Source: Halomonas lysinitropha
GTDB taxonomy: Bacteria; Pseudomonadota; Gammaproteobacteria; Pseudomonadales; Halomonadaceae
DNA: 64,000 bases
Direction: 5' to 3'
Assembly: GCF_902500215.1 (NCBI RefSeq)
Contig: NZ_CABVOU010000029.1
Span: 25,538 to 89,537, forward strand
The notes under the pieces were generated by a model. The model saw only the letters and a program-made list of their open reading frames with translations. It was not told the origin of the DNA and did no database searches. This document shows positions 56,503-64,000 of this stretch, piece after piece (position 1 is the first letter of the stretch; each line of letters starts with the position of its first letter). The position numbers and the translations under genes were made by a program.

Positions 56503-56856
56503 ATGCTGACCAAGGACTATCTCAGAAAGCTCGGTATCCTCGGTGTTTCTTTCGGCCTGATCGCCAGCCCGCTGGCCTTTGGCGACATGCACGAGGAGCC
56601 CGCCGATCCCGCCGCCCAGGGCACCGGCTCCGCGGCCGACCCTGGGACCCAGCCGGCAGATCCGACGGCCGGTGAGCCGAACACTCAGGGTGACCCGACC
56701 CAGAATCCCGGTTTCGGTGAAGGCACCGAGGCGATGCCCGGTGCCAAGGACCCGGCCGCCAGCGACGAGGAGACCTACGAGTACGAGAACGCCGAAGAGA
56801 AAGCGCCCTGGGATGAAGAGGGCGGCGATAGTGAAGATGAGGAGCAGGGCTGGTAA
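56503..56856 (+). CDS. Small exported acidic Pro/Asp/Glu-rich protein
   Basis: Protein of 117 residues with a signal peptide (YLRKLGILGVSFGLIASPLA). The mature part is almost all Gly, Pro, Asp, Glu, Thr and Ala (PADPAAQGTGSAADPGTQPA and so on) and ends in an acidic Trp-containing tail. Probably intrinsically disordered; no family recognised. ATG 56503 is preceded by AAGAGG. It follows the acidic lipoprotein by 88 bases and may share its transcript. A terminator lies downstream. Confidence 0.65.
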   Translation: MLTKDYLRKLGILGVSFGLIASPLAFGDMHEEPADPAAQGTGSAADPGTQPADPTAGEPNTQGDPTQNPGFGEGTEAMPGAKDPAASDEETYEYENAEEKAPWDEEGGDSEDEEQGW

Positions 56857-56969
56857 GCCCTCCGCGCCACCCTACGGAGCGGGGCGGCGCCAGAGTGATG
56901 GACGGTTCTCCCGGTCCATGCCACTCCCAGGCCGGTATATCGCGTTCCCCTCTGGCCGGACCGGCATGT

Positions 56970-57004
56970 GACCCCTGGCCTCCGCTGCGGCGGGGGTCCT
57001 TTTT
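56970..57004 (+). terminator. Terminator after the acidic protein genes
   Basis: GACCCC pairs with GGGGTC around an inner CCGC/GCGG pairing, followed by CTTTTT. It also lies just past the response-regulator stop. Confidence 0.75.
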
Positions 57005-57010
57005 GATTGA

Positions 57011-58420
57011 CTATTCCTCCTCGAGACGACGATAGAGGGTGCGCCGGGCGATCCCCAGGACCTCGGCGGTACGCCGCTTGTTGCCGCCCGTGGCCGCCAG
57101 CACCTTGTGAATATAGCGCTTCTCCACCTCTTCCAGGCTCGGCCAGTCGGCCCGGGTGGCCGTGCTCGCCAGCGTCCCCTCGGCCCGGATCTCGCGGTTG
57201 GTGCGGCGGCGGGCCTCGCCTTGGTCGCGGATACGCTGAGGCAGATCGGCATGGCAGAGCTGGCCCGCCTCGGCCAGGGTCACCGCCCGCATGATGGCGT
57301 TCTCCAACTCGCGCACATTGCCCGGATAGGCGTAGCCGAGCAGGGCCTCCAGGGCGACAGGCTCGATCCGCTGGATGCGCTTGTCCTGTTCTCCAGCATG
57401 CTTGTCGATCAGAGCCGGGATCAGCCGTTCGATGTCGCCCTCCCGCTCGCGCAGCGGCGGGATGCGCAGCGAGAATGTCTCGAGACGATAGAAGAGGTCG
57501 CTGCGGAAGTGGCCATCCTCGATCTCCTGCTCCAGCTGGCGATGGGTGGCGGCGATAATGCGCACGTCCACCGCTTCCTCGCGTTCGGCGCCCACCGGTC
57601 TCACGCTCTTCTCCTGCAGGGCCCTGAGCAGCTTGGCCTGCAGGGCGGTAGGCATCTCGCCGATCTCGTCGAGGAAGAGGCTGCCGCCCCCCGCAGCCTG
57701 GAAGAGTCCCTGGCGGGACTCGTCGGCACCGGTGAAGGCGCCCTTCACATGGCCGAAGAACTCGCTCTCCATCAGCTCGGCTGGGATGCTGGCGCAGTTC
57801 ACGGCGACGAAGGGCCCATCGCGACGCGGGCTCTCGGCATGCACGGCCCGCGCCATCAGCTCCTTGCCGGTGCCGCTTTCGCCGAGCAGCAGCATGGGCG
57901 CATCGCTGTCGGCCAGCCGGACGGCGTCGTGGAACAGCGACTGCATGGCCTCGCTCTCGCCAACGATGCCGTGGAAGCTGTTCGCCTCTCCATCGTAGGC
58001 CAGGCGCGAAGCCAGGCGGCGGCTCTCCAGCACCCGGTAGACCGCCTCGCGCAGCCCCTCCAGGTCCAGCGGCTTGGTCAGGAAGTCGTCGGCGCCCTGC
58101 TTGAGTGCCTCCACGGCCTGGTCGATGGTGCCGAAGGCGGTGATCACGATGAAGCCCACCGTGCTCCCCTCGCGGCGCAGCCGCTCGAGCAGCTGCATGC
58201 CGTCGATGCCCGGCAGGCGCACGTCGCTGATCACCAGGGCCACCTCGCTGTGGCTAAGCGTGGCCAGGGCCTGCTCGGCACTGGTCGCGGCGAGGCTCGC
58301 GTAGCCGGCGTCGGCCAGCTCCTCCTCGAGCAGCTCCAGAATGGCCGGGTCGTCCTCGACGATCAGCAGGGGCAGGGCAGGCATGTCGCGTTGCGTGGCC
58401 GGCATGTCGTGTCCGTTCAT
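57011..58420 (-). CDS. Sigma-54-dependent response regulator (NtrC family)
   Basis: Activator of 469 residues: receiver domain (about residues 16-130; phospho-Asp in LVISDVRLPGIDGMQLL; Lys in DFLTKPLDLEG), AAA+ domain with Walker A LLGESGTGKELMARAVH, the sigma-54 contact GAFTGADESRQGLF, and Walker B SLFLDEIGEM. The C-terminal Fis-type HTH ends the protein (NKRRTAEVLGIARRTLYRRL). ATG 58420 overlaps the kinase stop by four bases; the longer frame to 58867 lies inside the kinase gene. Targets unknown. Confidence 0.94.
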   Translation of the reverse strand: MNGHDMPATQRDMPALPLLIVEDDPAILELLEEELADAGYASLAATSAEQALATLSHSEVALVISDVRLPGIDGMQLLERLRREGSTVGFIVITAFGTIDQAVEALKQGADDFLTKPLDLEGLREAVYRVLESRRLASRLAYDGEANSFHGIVGESEAMQSLFHDAVRLADSDAPMLLLGESGTGKELMARAVHAESPRRDGPFVAVNCASIPAELMESEFFGHVKGAFTGADESRQGLFQAAGGGSLFLDEIGEMPTALQAKLLRALQEKSVRPVGAEREEAVDVRIIAATHRQLEQEIEDGHFRSDLFYRLETFSLRIPPLREREGDIERLIPALIDKHAGEQDKRIQRIEPVALEALLGYAYPGNVRELENAIMRAVTLAEAGQLCHADLPQRIRDQGEARRRTNREIRAEGTLASTATRADWPSLEEVEKRYIHKVLAATGGNKRRTAEVLGIARRTLYRRLEEE

Positions 58421-59859
58421 GGGGTGGTGTCCTCGAGTGGCAGGACGATCTCGACGCCGGCGCCACCCAGGGCGCTGTCGAAGGCGCCGATGGAGCCGCC
58501 GTGGTCGTTGATGATGCGATGGGCCATGGAGAGCCCCAGGCCGCTGCCCTGGCCCACGGGCTTGGTGGTGAAGAAGGGATCGAAGACCCGCGTCCGGTCG
58601 GCCTCGGGGATGCCATGGCCGTCGTCCTCGATGGTCAGGCAGAGGCTGTCGTCCCGATGGCGGGCCGCGAGCCGGATGTGCCGGACGTCGTCGGCCTGGC
58701 TGGCATTGCGCAGCAGGTTGGTGAGGACCTGGACCAGCTGCTGTCCATTGGCCAGCAGCAGCACCGGTGGGTCCGGCAGCACCGGTTCGAGGCGGATATC
58801 GCGTGCCTCGAGGTCGGCCTCGACCAGTTGACGGGCGTCCTGGACGAGGTCGTCCAGGGCCAGCCACTCCTTCTCCACGTTGTGCTGGCGCCCCAGGTCC
58901 ATCAGCTGGCGCACGATGGTGACGATGCGCTCTACCTCGCCACGGATGCGGTCCAGGCGGCGCCGTTCATCCTCGCCGATGCCATCCTGACGCGCGAGGC
59001 GCTGGGCCTGGCCCTCGATCACGGTCAGTGGCGTGCCGACCTCGTGGGCCACTCCGGCGGCCAGGACACCGAGCTCGGCCAGCTTGCGCGACTTGCGCAG
59101 GCGCTGCTCCAGCTCGATCTCACGGTGCTGTCGGGCCTCGATATCGGCATCCTTCTCGGCCAGGGCGTCGAGCATGTGGTTGAGGGCCAGGCCGAGCCGA
59201 CGGAACTCATCGAGGCCCTGGGTTGCCGCCCGCTGGCGGCGCTCGCCCCGGGCGACTCGCTCCATCACCTTGAGCAGCCGGCTCAGCGGCCGCTCGATAT
59301 GGCGCCGGAACATCCACCAGATGCCCAGTACGATGCCTGCGGCACCGAGGCCGAAGGCGACCAGGGCGACCCGGCTGAGAAAGCCAGTGTAGGTCTCGAT
59401 ACCGCTAGTCAGGCGATTGACCTGCAGCACGCCGAGGGTCTTGCCGTCGGGGGAACTCAGCGGCATCAGTGTCGAGAAGTAGGTCCAGCCTTCCTCGTCG
59501 TGATAGTCGCTGCGCATCTCCCCGGCCTCGACCACGGACTGCCGCTCGGCGTCATCGTAGAGCGCCTCGCCGAGCCCCAGGCCATGAATCTCGTTGCCCT
59601 CGAGGTCGAAGACATAGGCGCCGTAGATGCGGTTGTAGGAGAAGGCAGACTGCAGGGTCTCCTGCAGCGACTCCGCTGTTTCGCGGGTCAGGGCGTAGCC
59701 CAGGGAGGTGCCGATGGCCCGGCTGATGGTCTCGACCTCGGTCTCCAGCTTGGAGCGCACGTTGTCCTCCAGCGACTTGATGGCCACCAGGCTGAAGACC
59801 ATCAGCACCAGGAAGAGCGGCACGATGACCGTGACGATGATCAGGTTGCGCAGTCGCAT
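58417..59859 (-). CDS. Membrane sensor histidine kinase (NtrB/ZraS-like)
   Basis: Kinase of 480 residues. Two membrane helices (LIIVTVIVPLFLVLMVFSLV near 6-26, and VALVAFGLGAAGIVLGIWWM near 185) flank a periplasmic sensor of about 150 residues. A HAMP-like segment, the H box GVLAAGVAHEVGTPLTVIEG, the N box NLLRNASQADDV and G boxes IEDDGHGIPEADR and GLGLSMAHRI follow. Signal unknown. Upstream and coupled to the sigma-54 regulator. Confidence 0.94.
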   Translation of the reverse strand: MRLRNLIIVTVIVPLFLVLMVFSLVAIKSLEDNVRSKLETEVETISRAIGTSLGYALTRETAESLQETLQSAFSYNRIYGAYVFDLEGNEIHGLGLGEALYDDAERQSVVEAGEMRSDYHDEEGWTYFSTLMPLSSPDGKTLGVLQVNRLTSGIETYTGFLSRVALVAFGLGAAGIVLGIWWMFRRHIERPLSRLLKVMERVARGERRQRAATQGLDEFRRLGLALNHMLDALAEKDADIEARQHREIELEQRLRKSRKLAELGVLAAGVAHEVGTPLTVIEGQAQRLARQDGIGEDERRRLDRIRGEVERIVTIVRQLMDLGRQHNVEKEWLALDDLVQDARQLVEADLEARDIRLEPVLPDPPVLLLANGQQLVQVLTNLLRNASQADDVRHIRLAARHRDDSLCLTIEDDGHGIPEADRTRVFDPFFTTKPVGQGSGLGLSMAHRIINDHGGSIGAFDSALGGAGVEIVLPLEDTTP

Positions 59860-59910
59860 GGGCGATCCCTGTGCTCGTCATGGCCGCGTCCGTTGCGGCC
59901 CTCGTCGTGG

Positions 59911-61050
59911 CTAGTCGGCGGGCGTCAGGCGATAGAGGCCGCCGTCGTCGTGGTCGCTGAGCAGGTAGAGGGCGCCGTCGCTCCCCAGGTGCACGTCGCG
60001 GATGCGGCCGATTTCCCCCTCGAGGATCACCTCCTGATCGATCACCTCATCGCCGTCCAGGGCGAGACGAACCAGTTTCTCGCTGGCCAGGCCGCCGGCC
60101 AGCAGGTCGTGTTCCCACTCGGGAAAGGTGTCGCCGGTTACCTGGGTCAGGCCCGAGGGAGCGAAGCGTCCCTCGAAGACATGCACGGGGTCGCGCATGC
60201 CGGGGGCGCTGTCGAGACCGATGGGCAGGTTGGTGGCGTAGTCGTTGCCGCGGCTCACCTGTGGCCAGCCGTAGTTGACCCCGGCCTCGAGCCGGTTGAG
60301 CTCGTCGCCGGTGCGCGGTCCGTGCTCGGTGGACCAGGCGGTGCCGTCGGCACTCACCACCAGCCCCTGGGGGTTACGGTTGCCGTAGGTGAAGAGCTCG
60401 GGCAGGGCGTCCGCGTCGTCGATGAAGGGGTTGTCGTCGGGAACCTCGCCGTCCTCGGTGAGACGCAGGACGCTGCCGGCATGGTCGCCGGGGTCCTGGG
60501 CGCGCTCGGGGCTGCCGCGTTCGCCGATGGTCATCAGCAGGGTGCCGTCATCGCGCCAGGCCAGCCGCGAGCCGTAGTGGCGGCCCGGCCGGGAGAAGCG
60601 GTCCTGGACGAAGAGTTGCTCCACATCCACCAGCCTGTCGTCCTCGATCCGTGCCCGGCTGAGGGTAGTGGCGCTGCCGCCGTTGCCGCCCTGGCTCCAG
60701 GTGAAGTAGACCCAATCGCTGCCCTGCGTGTAGTCCGGGTGCAGAGCGATATCGAGCAGACCACCCTGGCCGCGAGTGGAAACATCGGGTACACCCGACA
60801 GGCGAGTGACCTCGCCATCCTCGTTGATCCTTGCCAGGCGACCGGGGCGCTCGGTGACCAGCCACTGGCCGTCGGGCAGCTCGGCGGCCGACCAGGGATG
60901 CTCCAGGCCCGACGCCACGCGCTCCAGGCGCAGCTCAAGGTGGTCGGTGGCGATGCGCTCCTCGGTCACCTCGGCGGCTAACCCCGGGCCGGTAACCAGC
61001 GCTCCACCCAGCAGCAGGGCGGTCAAAACTACGTGACGTGGTGTGGACAT
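59911..61050 (-). CDS. Soluble PQQ-dependent aldose sugar dehydrogenase (YliI-like)
   Basis: Periplasmic six-bladed propeller protein of 379 residues with a signal peptide (VVLTALLLGGALVTGPGLAA). GSDH-family motifs: LEHPWSAAELPDGQWLVTER, GQGGLLDIALHPDY, YGNRNPQGLVVSADGTAWST followed by EHGPRTGDELN. It oxidises aldoses using PQQ if the cofactor is supplied; no pqq genes are in this window. It lies 51 bases upstream of the kinase on the same strand and may share its transcript. Confidence 0.9.
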   Translation of the reverse strand: MSTPRHVVLTALLLGGALVTGPGLAAEVTEERIATDHLELRLERVASGLEHPWSAAELPDGQWLVTERPGRLARINEDGEVTRLSGVPDVSTRGQGGLLDIALHPDYTQGSDWVYFTWSQGGNGGSATTLSRARIEDDRLVDVEQLFVQDRFSRPGRHYGSRLAWRDDGTLLMTIGERGSPERAQDPGDHAGSVLRLTEDGEVPDDNPFIDDADALPELFTYGNRNPQGLVVSADGTAWSTEHGPRTGDELNRLEAGVNYGWPQVSRGNDYATNLPIGLDSAPGMRDPVHVFEGRFAPSGLTQVTGDTFPEWEHDLLAGGLASEKLVRLALDGDEVIDQEVILEGEIGRIRDVHLGSDGALYLLSDHDDGGLYRLTPAD

Positions 61051-61156
61051 GCGGCTTCCCCCCTCGATGGCTGTTCTCGCACAGGGATTCTACACAAGGA
61101 CGTGACACAGGGACTCTGCCGGGCCGAGGGGGTTCCCCGCGAGGCGGGTCGGGAGG

Positions 61157-62032
61157 CTACATCAGGATCGCCAGCAGGATCGGCAGGTAGACCAGCGACA
61201 GCAGCGTCGAGCAGAACACCAGGCTCGCCGTGTACTCGGGCTCGCGCTTGGCGCGCTGGGCGAACAGATAGTTGAACACCGCTACCGGCATGCTCATCTG
61301 CAGCACCAGGATGGTCAGCCCCATGGGGGGTAGCACCAGCAGGGTACCGATGCCCCAGGCGACGCCGGCGGCCATCGGTATGCGCAAGAGACTGAAGCCG
61401 ATGCCGGACTTCAGGCTCCGCACCTGGATGCTGGCCAACGAGACGCCCAGGGTGATCAGCATCAGCGGTACCGTGAAGCCTGAGATCAGGTCGACGCTGT
61501 TGGCGAGCCAGAGTGGCAGGTCGGTATCGGTGAGCAGCAGCGCCAGCGAGATCAGGATGGCGTAGACGGTCGGGGTCTTGACCAGGGTCTTCAGCGGATT
61601 ACCTCGGCTGATGAGCATGGTGCCCAGGGTGAACTGGAAGAGTGCCACCGTGACCATGACGGTGATGCCGTACACGAAGCCGGCGCTGCCGAAGGCATAG
61701 AGCACCACCGGCAGGCCCATGTTGCCGGTGTTGGGGTACATCGTAGGTGCCAGCAACACCCGCCAGTCCTTGCCCAATAGCCGAGCCAGCAGGAAGGCCA
61801 CGCCGGCCATGGCGGTCAGTACCAGCGCCGTGGCCAGCATGGTGCGCCCGAAGCTGCCGGCGTCGATTTCGGCACCGGCAAGCGAGGCGATGACCAGGGC
61901 CGGAGTGCCGATGTTGAACACCAATCGGGTAACAAACGCCACCGGGAAGTCGTGGCCGAGACGTACCCAGACGAAACCGAGCCCTGCCCCGGTGAGCACG
62001 GGTGCCATCACGGCGAAGAGTTCGGCGAGCAT
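61157..62032 (-). CDS. AEC-family transporter (auxin efflux carrier type)
   Basis: Inner-membrane carrier of 291 residues with about ten spans; family stretches FAVMAPVLTGAGLGFVWVRL, MYPNTGNMGLPVVLYAFGSA and PVAVFNYLFAQRAKREPEYTA. AEC members move carboxylic acids such as malate in bacteria; the substrate here is not known. Start set at ATG 62032 (MLAELFAVMAPVLTG); earlier in-frame codons to 62134 are without homology. Confidence 0.88.
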   Translation of the reverse strand: MLAELFAVMAPVLTGAGLGFVWVRLGHDFPVAFVTRLVFNIGTPALVIASLAGAEIDAGSFGRTMLATALVLTAMAGVAFLLARLLGKDWRVLLAPTMYPNTGNMGLPVVLYAFGSAGFVYGITVMVTVALFQFTLGTMLISRGNPLKTLVKTPTVYAILISLALLLTDTDLPLWLANSVDLISGFTVPLMLITLGVSLASIQVRSLKSGIGFSLLRIPMAAGVAWGIGTLLVLPPMGLTILVLQMSMPVAVFNYLFAQRAKREPEYTASLVFCSTLLSLVYLPILLAILM

Positions 62033-62195
62033 GGGCGAGATCCTTGCGTGGCGGTGGGAGAAGACCAGGTATTGTCGTGAATGCTGGCCCCTCGGAGCAA
62101 CACCGGCATCCCGCTGGCATGAAAAGCCCGGCACATCTCAGGGCCAAGGATCGAAACCCCAGCGTCCTCAAACGTTACGCGCCGGGAGGAGCCGT

Positions 62196-62220
62196 AAAAA
62201 AGCCCGGTCGATGACCGGGC
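62196..62220 (-). terminator. Terminator of the PRC-barrel gene
   Basis: On the minus strand GCCCGGTC-ATC-GACCGGGC followed by six T. Confidence 0.93.
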
Positions 62221-62246
62221 CTGGCGGGTGGATAGCGGCGGAGGCG

Positions 62247-62816
62247 TTACTCGTTGGAACGCTTGGCAGCCTCCTGGGTCCGTTCACCGACGTTCTCCAG
62301 TGCCTCGCCGATGCGGTCCAGGGCGCGTGACGCCCCCTCCTGGGTGGATTCCCATGCGCTGGCAGCGCCTTCCTTGGTGTCTTCCCAGGCCTGCTGGGCC
62401 CCTTCTCGGGCGTTTTTCCACCAGTCGTTGGTGTACTGCGGCTGCTCGGCGATCTCTTCCTCGCTCAGGTCGACATTCACCCGGTAGTCGATCTCCTCGA
62501 GGCTGTTGCCGTCCTGGGTCTCGACGGTGAACTTGCCGGATTCGATCACGAAATGCTGATCGCCCTGCAAGTCGAGCAGGTCACCGGTGTCGATGACCAG
62601 GGCACGAACCTGCATGTCGTTGTCGAGCAGAATGTCCTCGACGTCGCCGATCTGTTCGCTGCCGGAGGTGGCATAGACATCGGCACCGAGCAGTTCGCTT
62701 GTGGAATAGAGGCCCTGGGACTCGGCCATGGCAGTGCCAGCGGCCAGGCCACCGGCGAGCAGCGCCCCGAGGGAGGCCTGCTTGATAACGTGATTGAGGG
62801 GATTGCGGTAAGTCAT
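62247..62816 (-). CDS. Exported PRC-barrel domain protein with apolipoprotein-like helical tail
   Basis: Protein of 189 residues with signal peptide (SLGALLAGGLAAGTAMAE), a PRC-barrel (residues 38-110; SELLGADVYATSGSEQIGDV then EDILLDNDMQVRALVIDTG), and a C-terminal amphipathic region with an 11-residue-like period (REGAQQAWEDTKEGAASAWE, STQEGASRALDRIGEALENV). Such tails resemble stress/LEA-type helices. Likely a periplasmic stress protein (inference). ATG 62816 is preceded by AAGGAG. A longer frame upstream to 63941 runs under the permease gene and is not coding. Confidence 0.85.
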   Translation of the reverse strand: MTYRNPLNHVIKQASLGALLAGGLAAGTAMAESQGLYSTSELLGADVYATSGSEQIGDVEDILLDNDMQVRALVIDTGDLLDLQGDQHFVIESGKFTVETQDGNSLEEIDYRVNVDLSEEEIAEQPQYTNDWWKNAREGAQQAWEDTKEGAASAWESTQEGASRALDRIGEALENVGERTQEAAKRSNE

Positions 62817-62932
62817 TCGTTCACTCCTTGTGATTCGTAAAGGTCCATGTAACCGATGACGCCTGTCGACGCCTCCTTCGTTAGTGTGGCCAGCGGCTGG
62901 CAAGTTCAATGGCGGCATATTGGCAGGCTCGT

Positions 62933-64000
62933 TCAGCGGCGTCTCAGGCCCCACATGAAGTAGGCGCCGCCCAGCAGCGAGGCCACCAGGCCGGCGGGAA
63001 TCTCCGCGGGGAACAGCAACTGGCGGCCCAGCCAGTCCGCCAGCACCATCAGCAGGGCACCGATCAGCGCGGCCCCGGCGAGATGAGCACGGGCCCGGGA
63101 GAAGCCCGCCAGTCGCGCCATATGGGGGGCCAGCAGGCCGACGAAGGAGAGCGGGCCCACCACCAGGGTGGCACAGGCGGTGAGCAGCGCGACCAGCAAC
63201 AGTAGCGCCAGCCGGGCCCGTTCCACACGTACCCCCAGCGCCGTGGCCGTGGCCGCCCCCAGCGGCAGGATATCCAGCCAGCGGGCGAAGGGGCGTGCCG
63301 ACAGGCCCAGCACCACGGCGAGGCCCGCGACGAGGGTCGCGCTGACGGGGTCGACGTAGTAGGTAGAGCCGGAGAGCCAGGCGATGACCTGCTGGCCGCG
63401 AGGATCGCCGCCGGCCAGCACGATGGCGCGCACGGCATCGAACAGCGCGGTGATGGCCACGCCGCTGAGCAGCAGCCGGTCGGGTACGAAGCCGCTGCGC
63501 CGGTTGAGCATCACCAGCACGGCCAGGCTGGCCAGCGCGCCCAGGGTGCCCGCGGCGATCAGGGTCAGGTTGCCGGGAGCAGGCAGCAGGAAGAGCGCCG
63601 CGATCAGGGCGATGGCGCTGCCGCCGCTGATCCCCAGCACCTCGGGGCTGGCCATGGGGTTGGCAGTGAGGCGCTGGATCAGGGTGCCGGCCACGGCTAG
63701 CATCACCCCGCTGGCCGCGGCCGCCAGCAGCCGCGGCCAGCGCCATTCCAGCACTGCGCCCTCGAGGGTCGCGATCCAGCCGCCGGCTGTCTGGCCCAGC
63801 AGCAGGGCGAGCAGGCTGGCGGCGAGCACGCCCAGGGCCAGCTTCGCCGCCAGACGCCCAGGCGCGGGATGACGCGGGGCCAGGGCCGTGGCGGCGCCGG
63901 GCGGGCGGCCGGCTTCCAGGCGCAGCCGGGGGATCAGCCACAGCAGCAGTGGCGCCCCCAGGGCGGCGGTGGTGGCCCCGGTGGGGATCAGGGTGGGCAG
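62933..64000 (-). CDS. fhuB: FhuB-like fused iron-siderophore ABC permease (5' end outside window)
   Basis: C-terminal part of a double-length FecCD permease. From the right edge (64000) the frame reads [28 protein letters not shown], the typical end of a first FecCD repeat, then a linker, then a complete second repeat beginning [20 protein letters not shown] with [40 protein letters not shown] and [12 protein letters not shown]. So 355 codons are visible of an expected 650 or so, and the start lies beyond the window. FhuB carries hydroxamate siderophores with FhuC and FhuD. The substrate is inferred from architecture only. Confidence 0.85.
   Translation of the reverse strand: MPTLIPTGATTAALGAPLLLWLIPRLRLEAGRPPGAATALAPRHPAPGRLAAKLALGVLAASLLALLLGQTAGGWIATLEGAVLEWRWPRLLAAAASGVMLAVAGTLIQRLTANPMASPEVLGISGGSAIALIAALFLLPAPGNLTLIAAGTLGALASLAVLVMLNRRSGFVPDRLLLSGVAITALFDAVRAIVLAGGDPRGQQVIAWLSGSTYYVDPVSATLVAGLAVVLGLSARPFARWLDILPLGAATATALGVRVERARLALLLLVALLTACATLVVGPLSFVGLLAPHMARLAGFSRARAHLAGAALIGALLMVLADWLGRQLLFPAEIPAGLVASLLGGAYFMWGLRRR

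Noticed and set aside
62817..63941. An upstream extension of the PRC-barrel frame under the permease gene.
   Set aside because: The PRC-barrel protein has its own signal peptide and AAGGAG site at 62816; the extension is an Arg/Gly/Ala-rich shadow of the FhuB-like gene.

Overview
The window is a contiguous piece of a high-GC gammaproteobacterial chromosome. Gene content points to a halophilic Halomonadaceae member (Halomonas type): an Mrp Na+/H+ antiporter, a BCCT osmolyte carrier paired with a UspA protein, ProVWX-type glycine betaine uptake, a TRAP transporter, AmgK/MurU peptidoglycan recycling, a PhaR regulator and very acidic exported proteins. The genus is inferred from gene content and style only. 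I see no rRNA, tRNA, CRISPR array, insertion sequence or prophage, and the region reads as stable core chromosome with transporter islands.

Layout. 1-2974: 3' part of an Mrp antiporter operon (mrpC partial, D, E, F, G). 3003-5035: a compact operon of a 50-residue DUF2256 protein, a DASH-type photolyase/cryptochrome and a DUF3429 membrane protein. 5106-12023: mostly housekeeping (MltB-like transglycosylase, periplasmic retropepsin-like protein, RsmE, PhaR, PurD, thioesterase, PrkB, HIT protein, Coq7), ending in an imperfect inverted-repeat element. 12176-14342 (minus): OsmC-like protein, murU, amgK. 14509-22385: the conserved lptD-surA-pdxA-rsmA-apaG-apaH-glpE-cca run. 22389-25202: folK and folB (minus), plsY (plus), a degraded 3' fragment of a second tsaD, and tsaD (minus). 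25478-29724: the rpsU-dnaG-rpoD macromolecular synthesis operon.

From 29838 the window is more accessory: an orphan membrane protein, a LysR regulator beside sdaA (serine deaminase), a five-gene branched-chain/amide-type ABC importer, a LysR regulator divergent from the formaldehyde-detoxification pair adhC-fghA, mtgA, an EamA exporter, a TRAP importer (dctP plus a fused dctQM), a DUF4168 protein, and a cNMP/CBS/nucleotidyltransferase protein with its exonuclease partner. Next come the compatible-solute block (BCCT, UspA, proX, proW, proV), two small acidic exported proteins, a sigma-54 two-component system, a soluble PQQ-type dehydrogenase, an AEC carrier, a PRC-barrel protein, and the start of a FhuB-like double permease that runs off the right edge.

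Most notable: a SurA chaperone (16989-17648) that reads as N-domain plus C-terminal helix with both parvulin domains cleanly absent; a tsaD 3' remnant lying directly downstream of the intact tsaD; a 419-base TRAP promoter region with two TGGT-N3-ACCA operators flanking a perfect CCTGTCTAGACAGG palindrome; perfect palindromes upstream of the ABC importer and of proVWX; and 11-bp-phased TGTAC repeats upstream of the photolyase operon.
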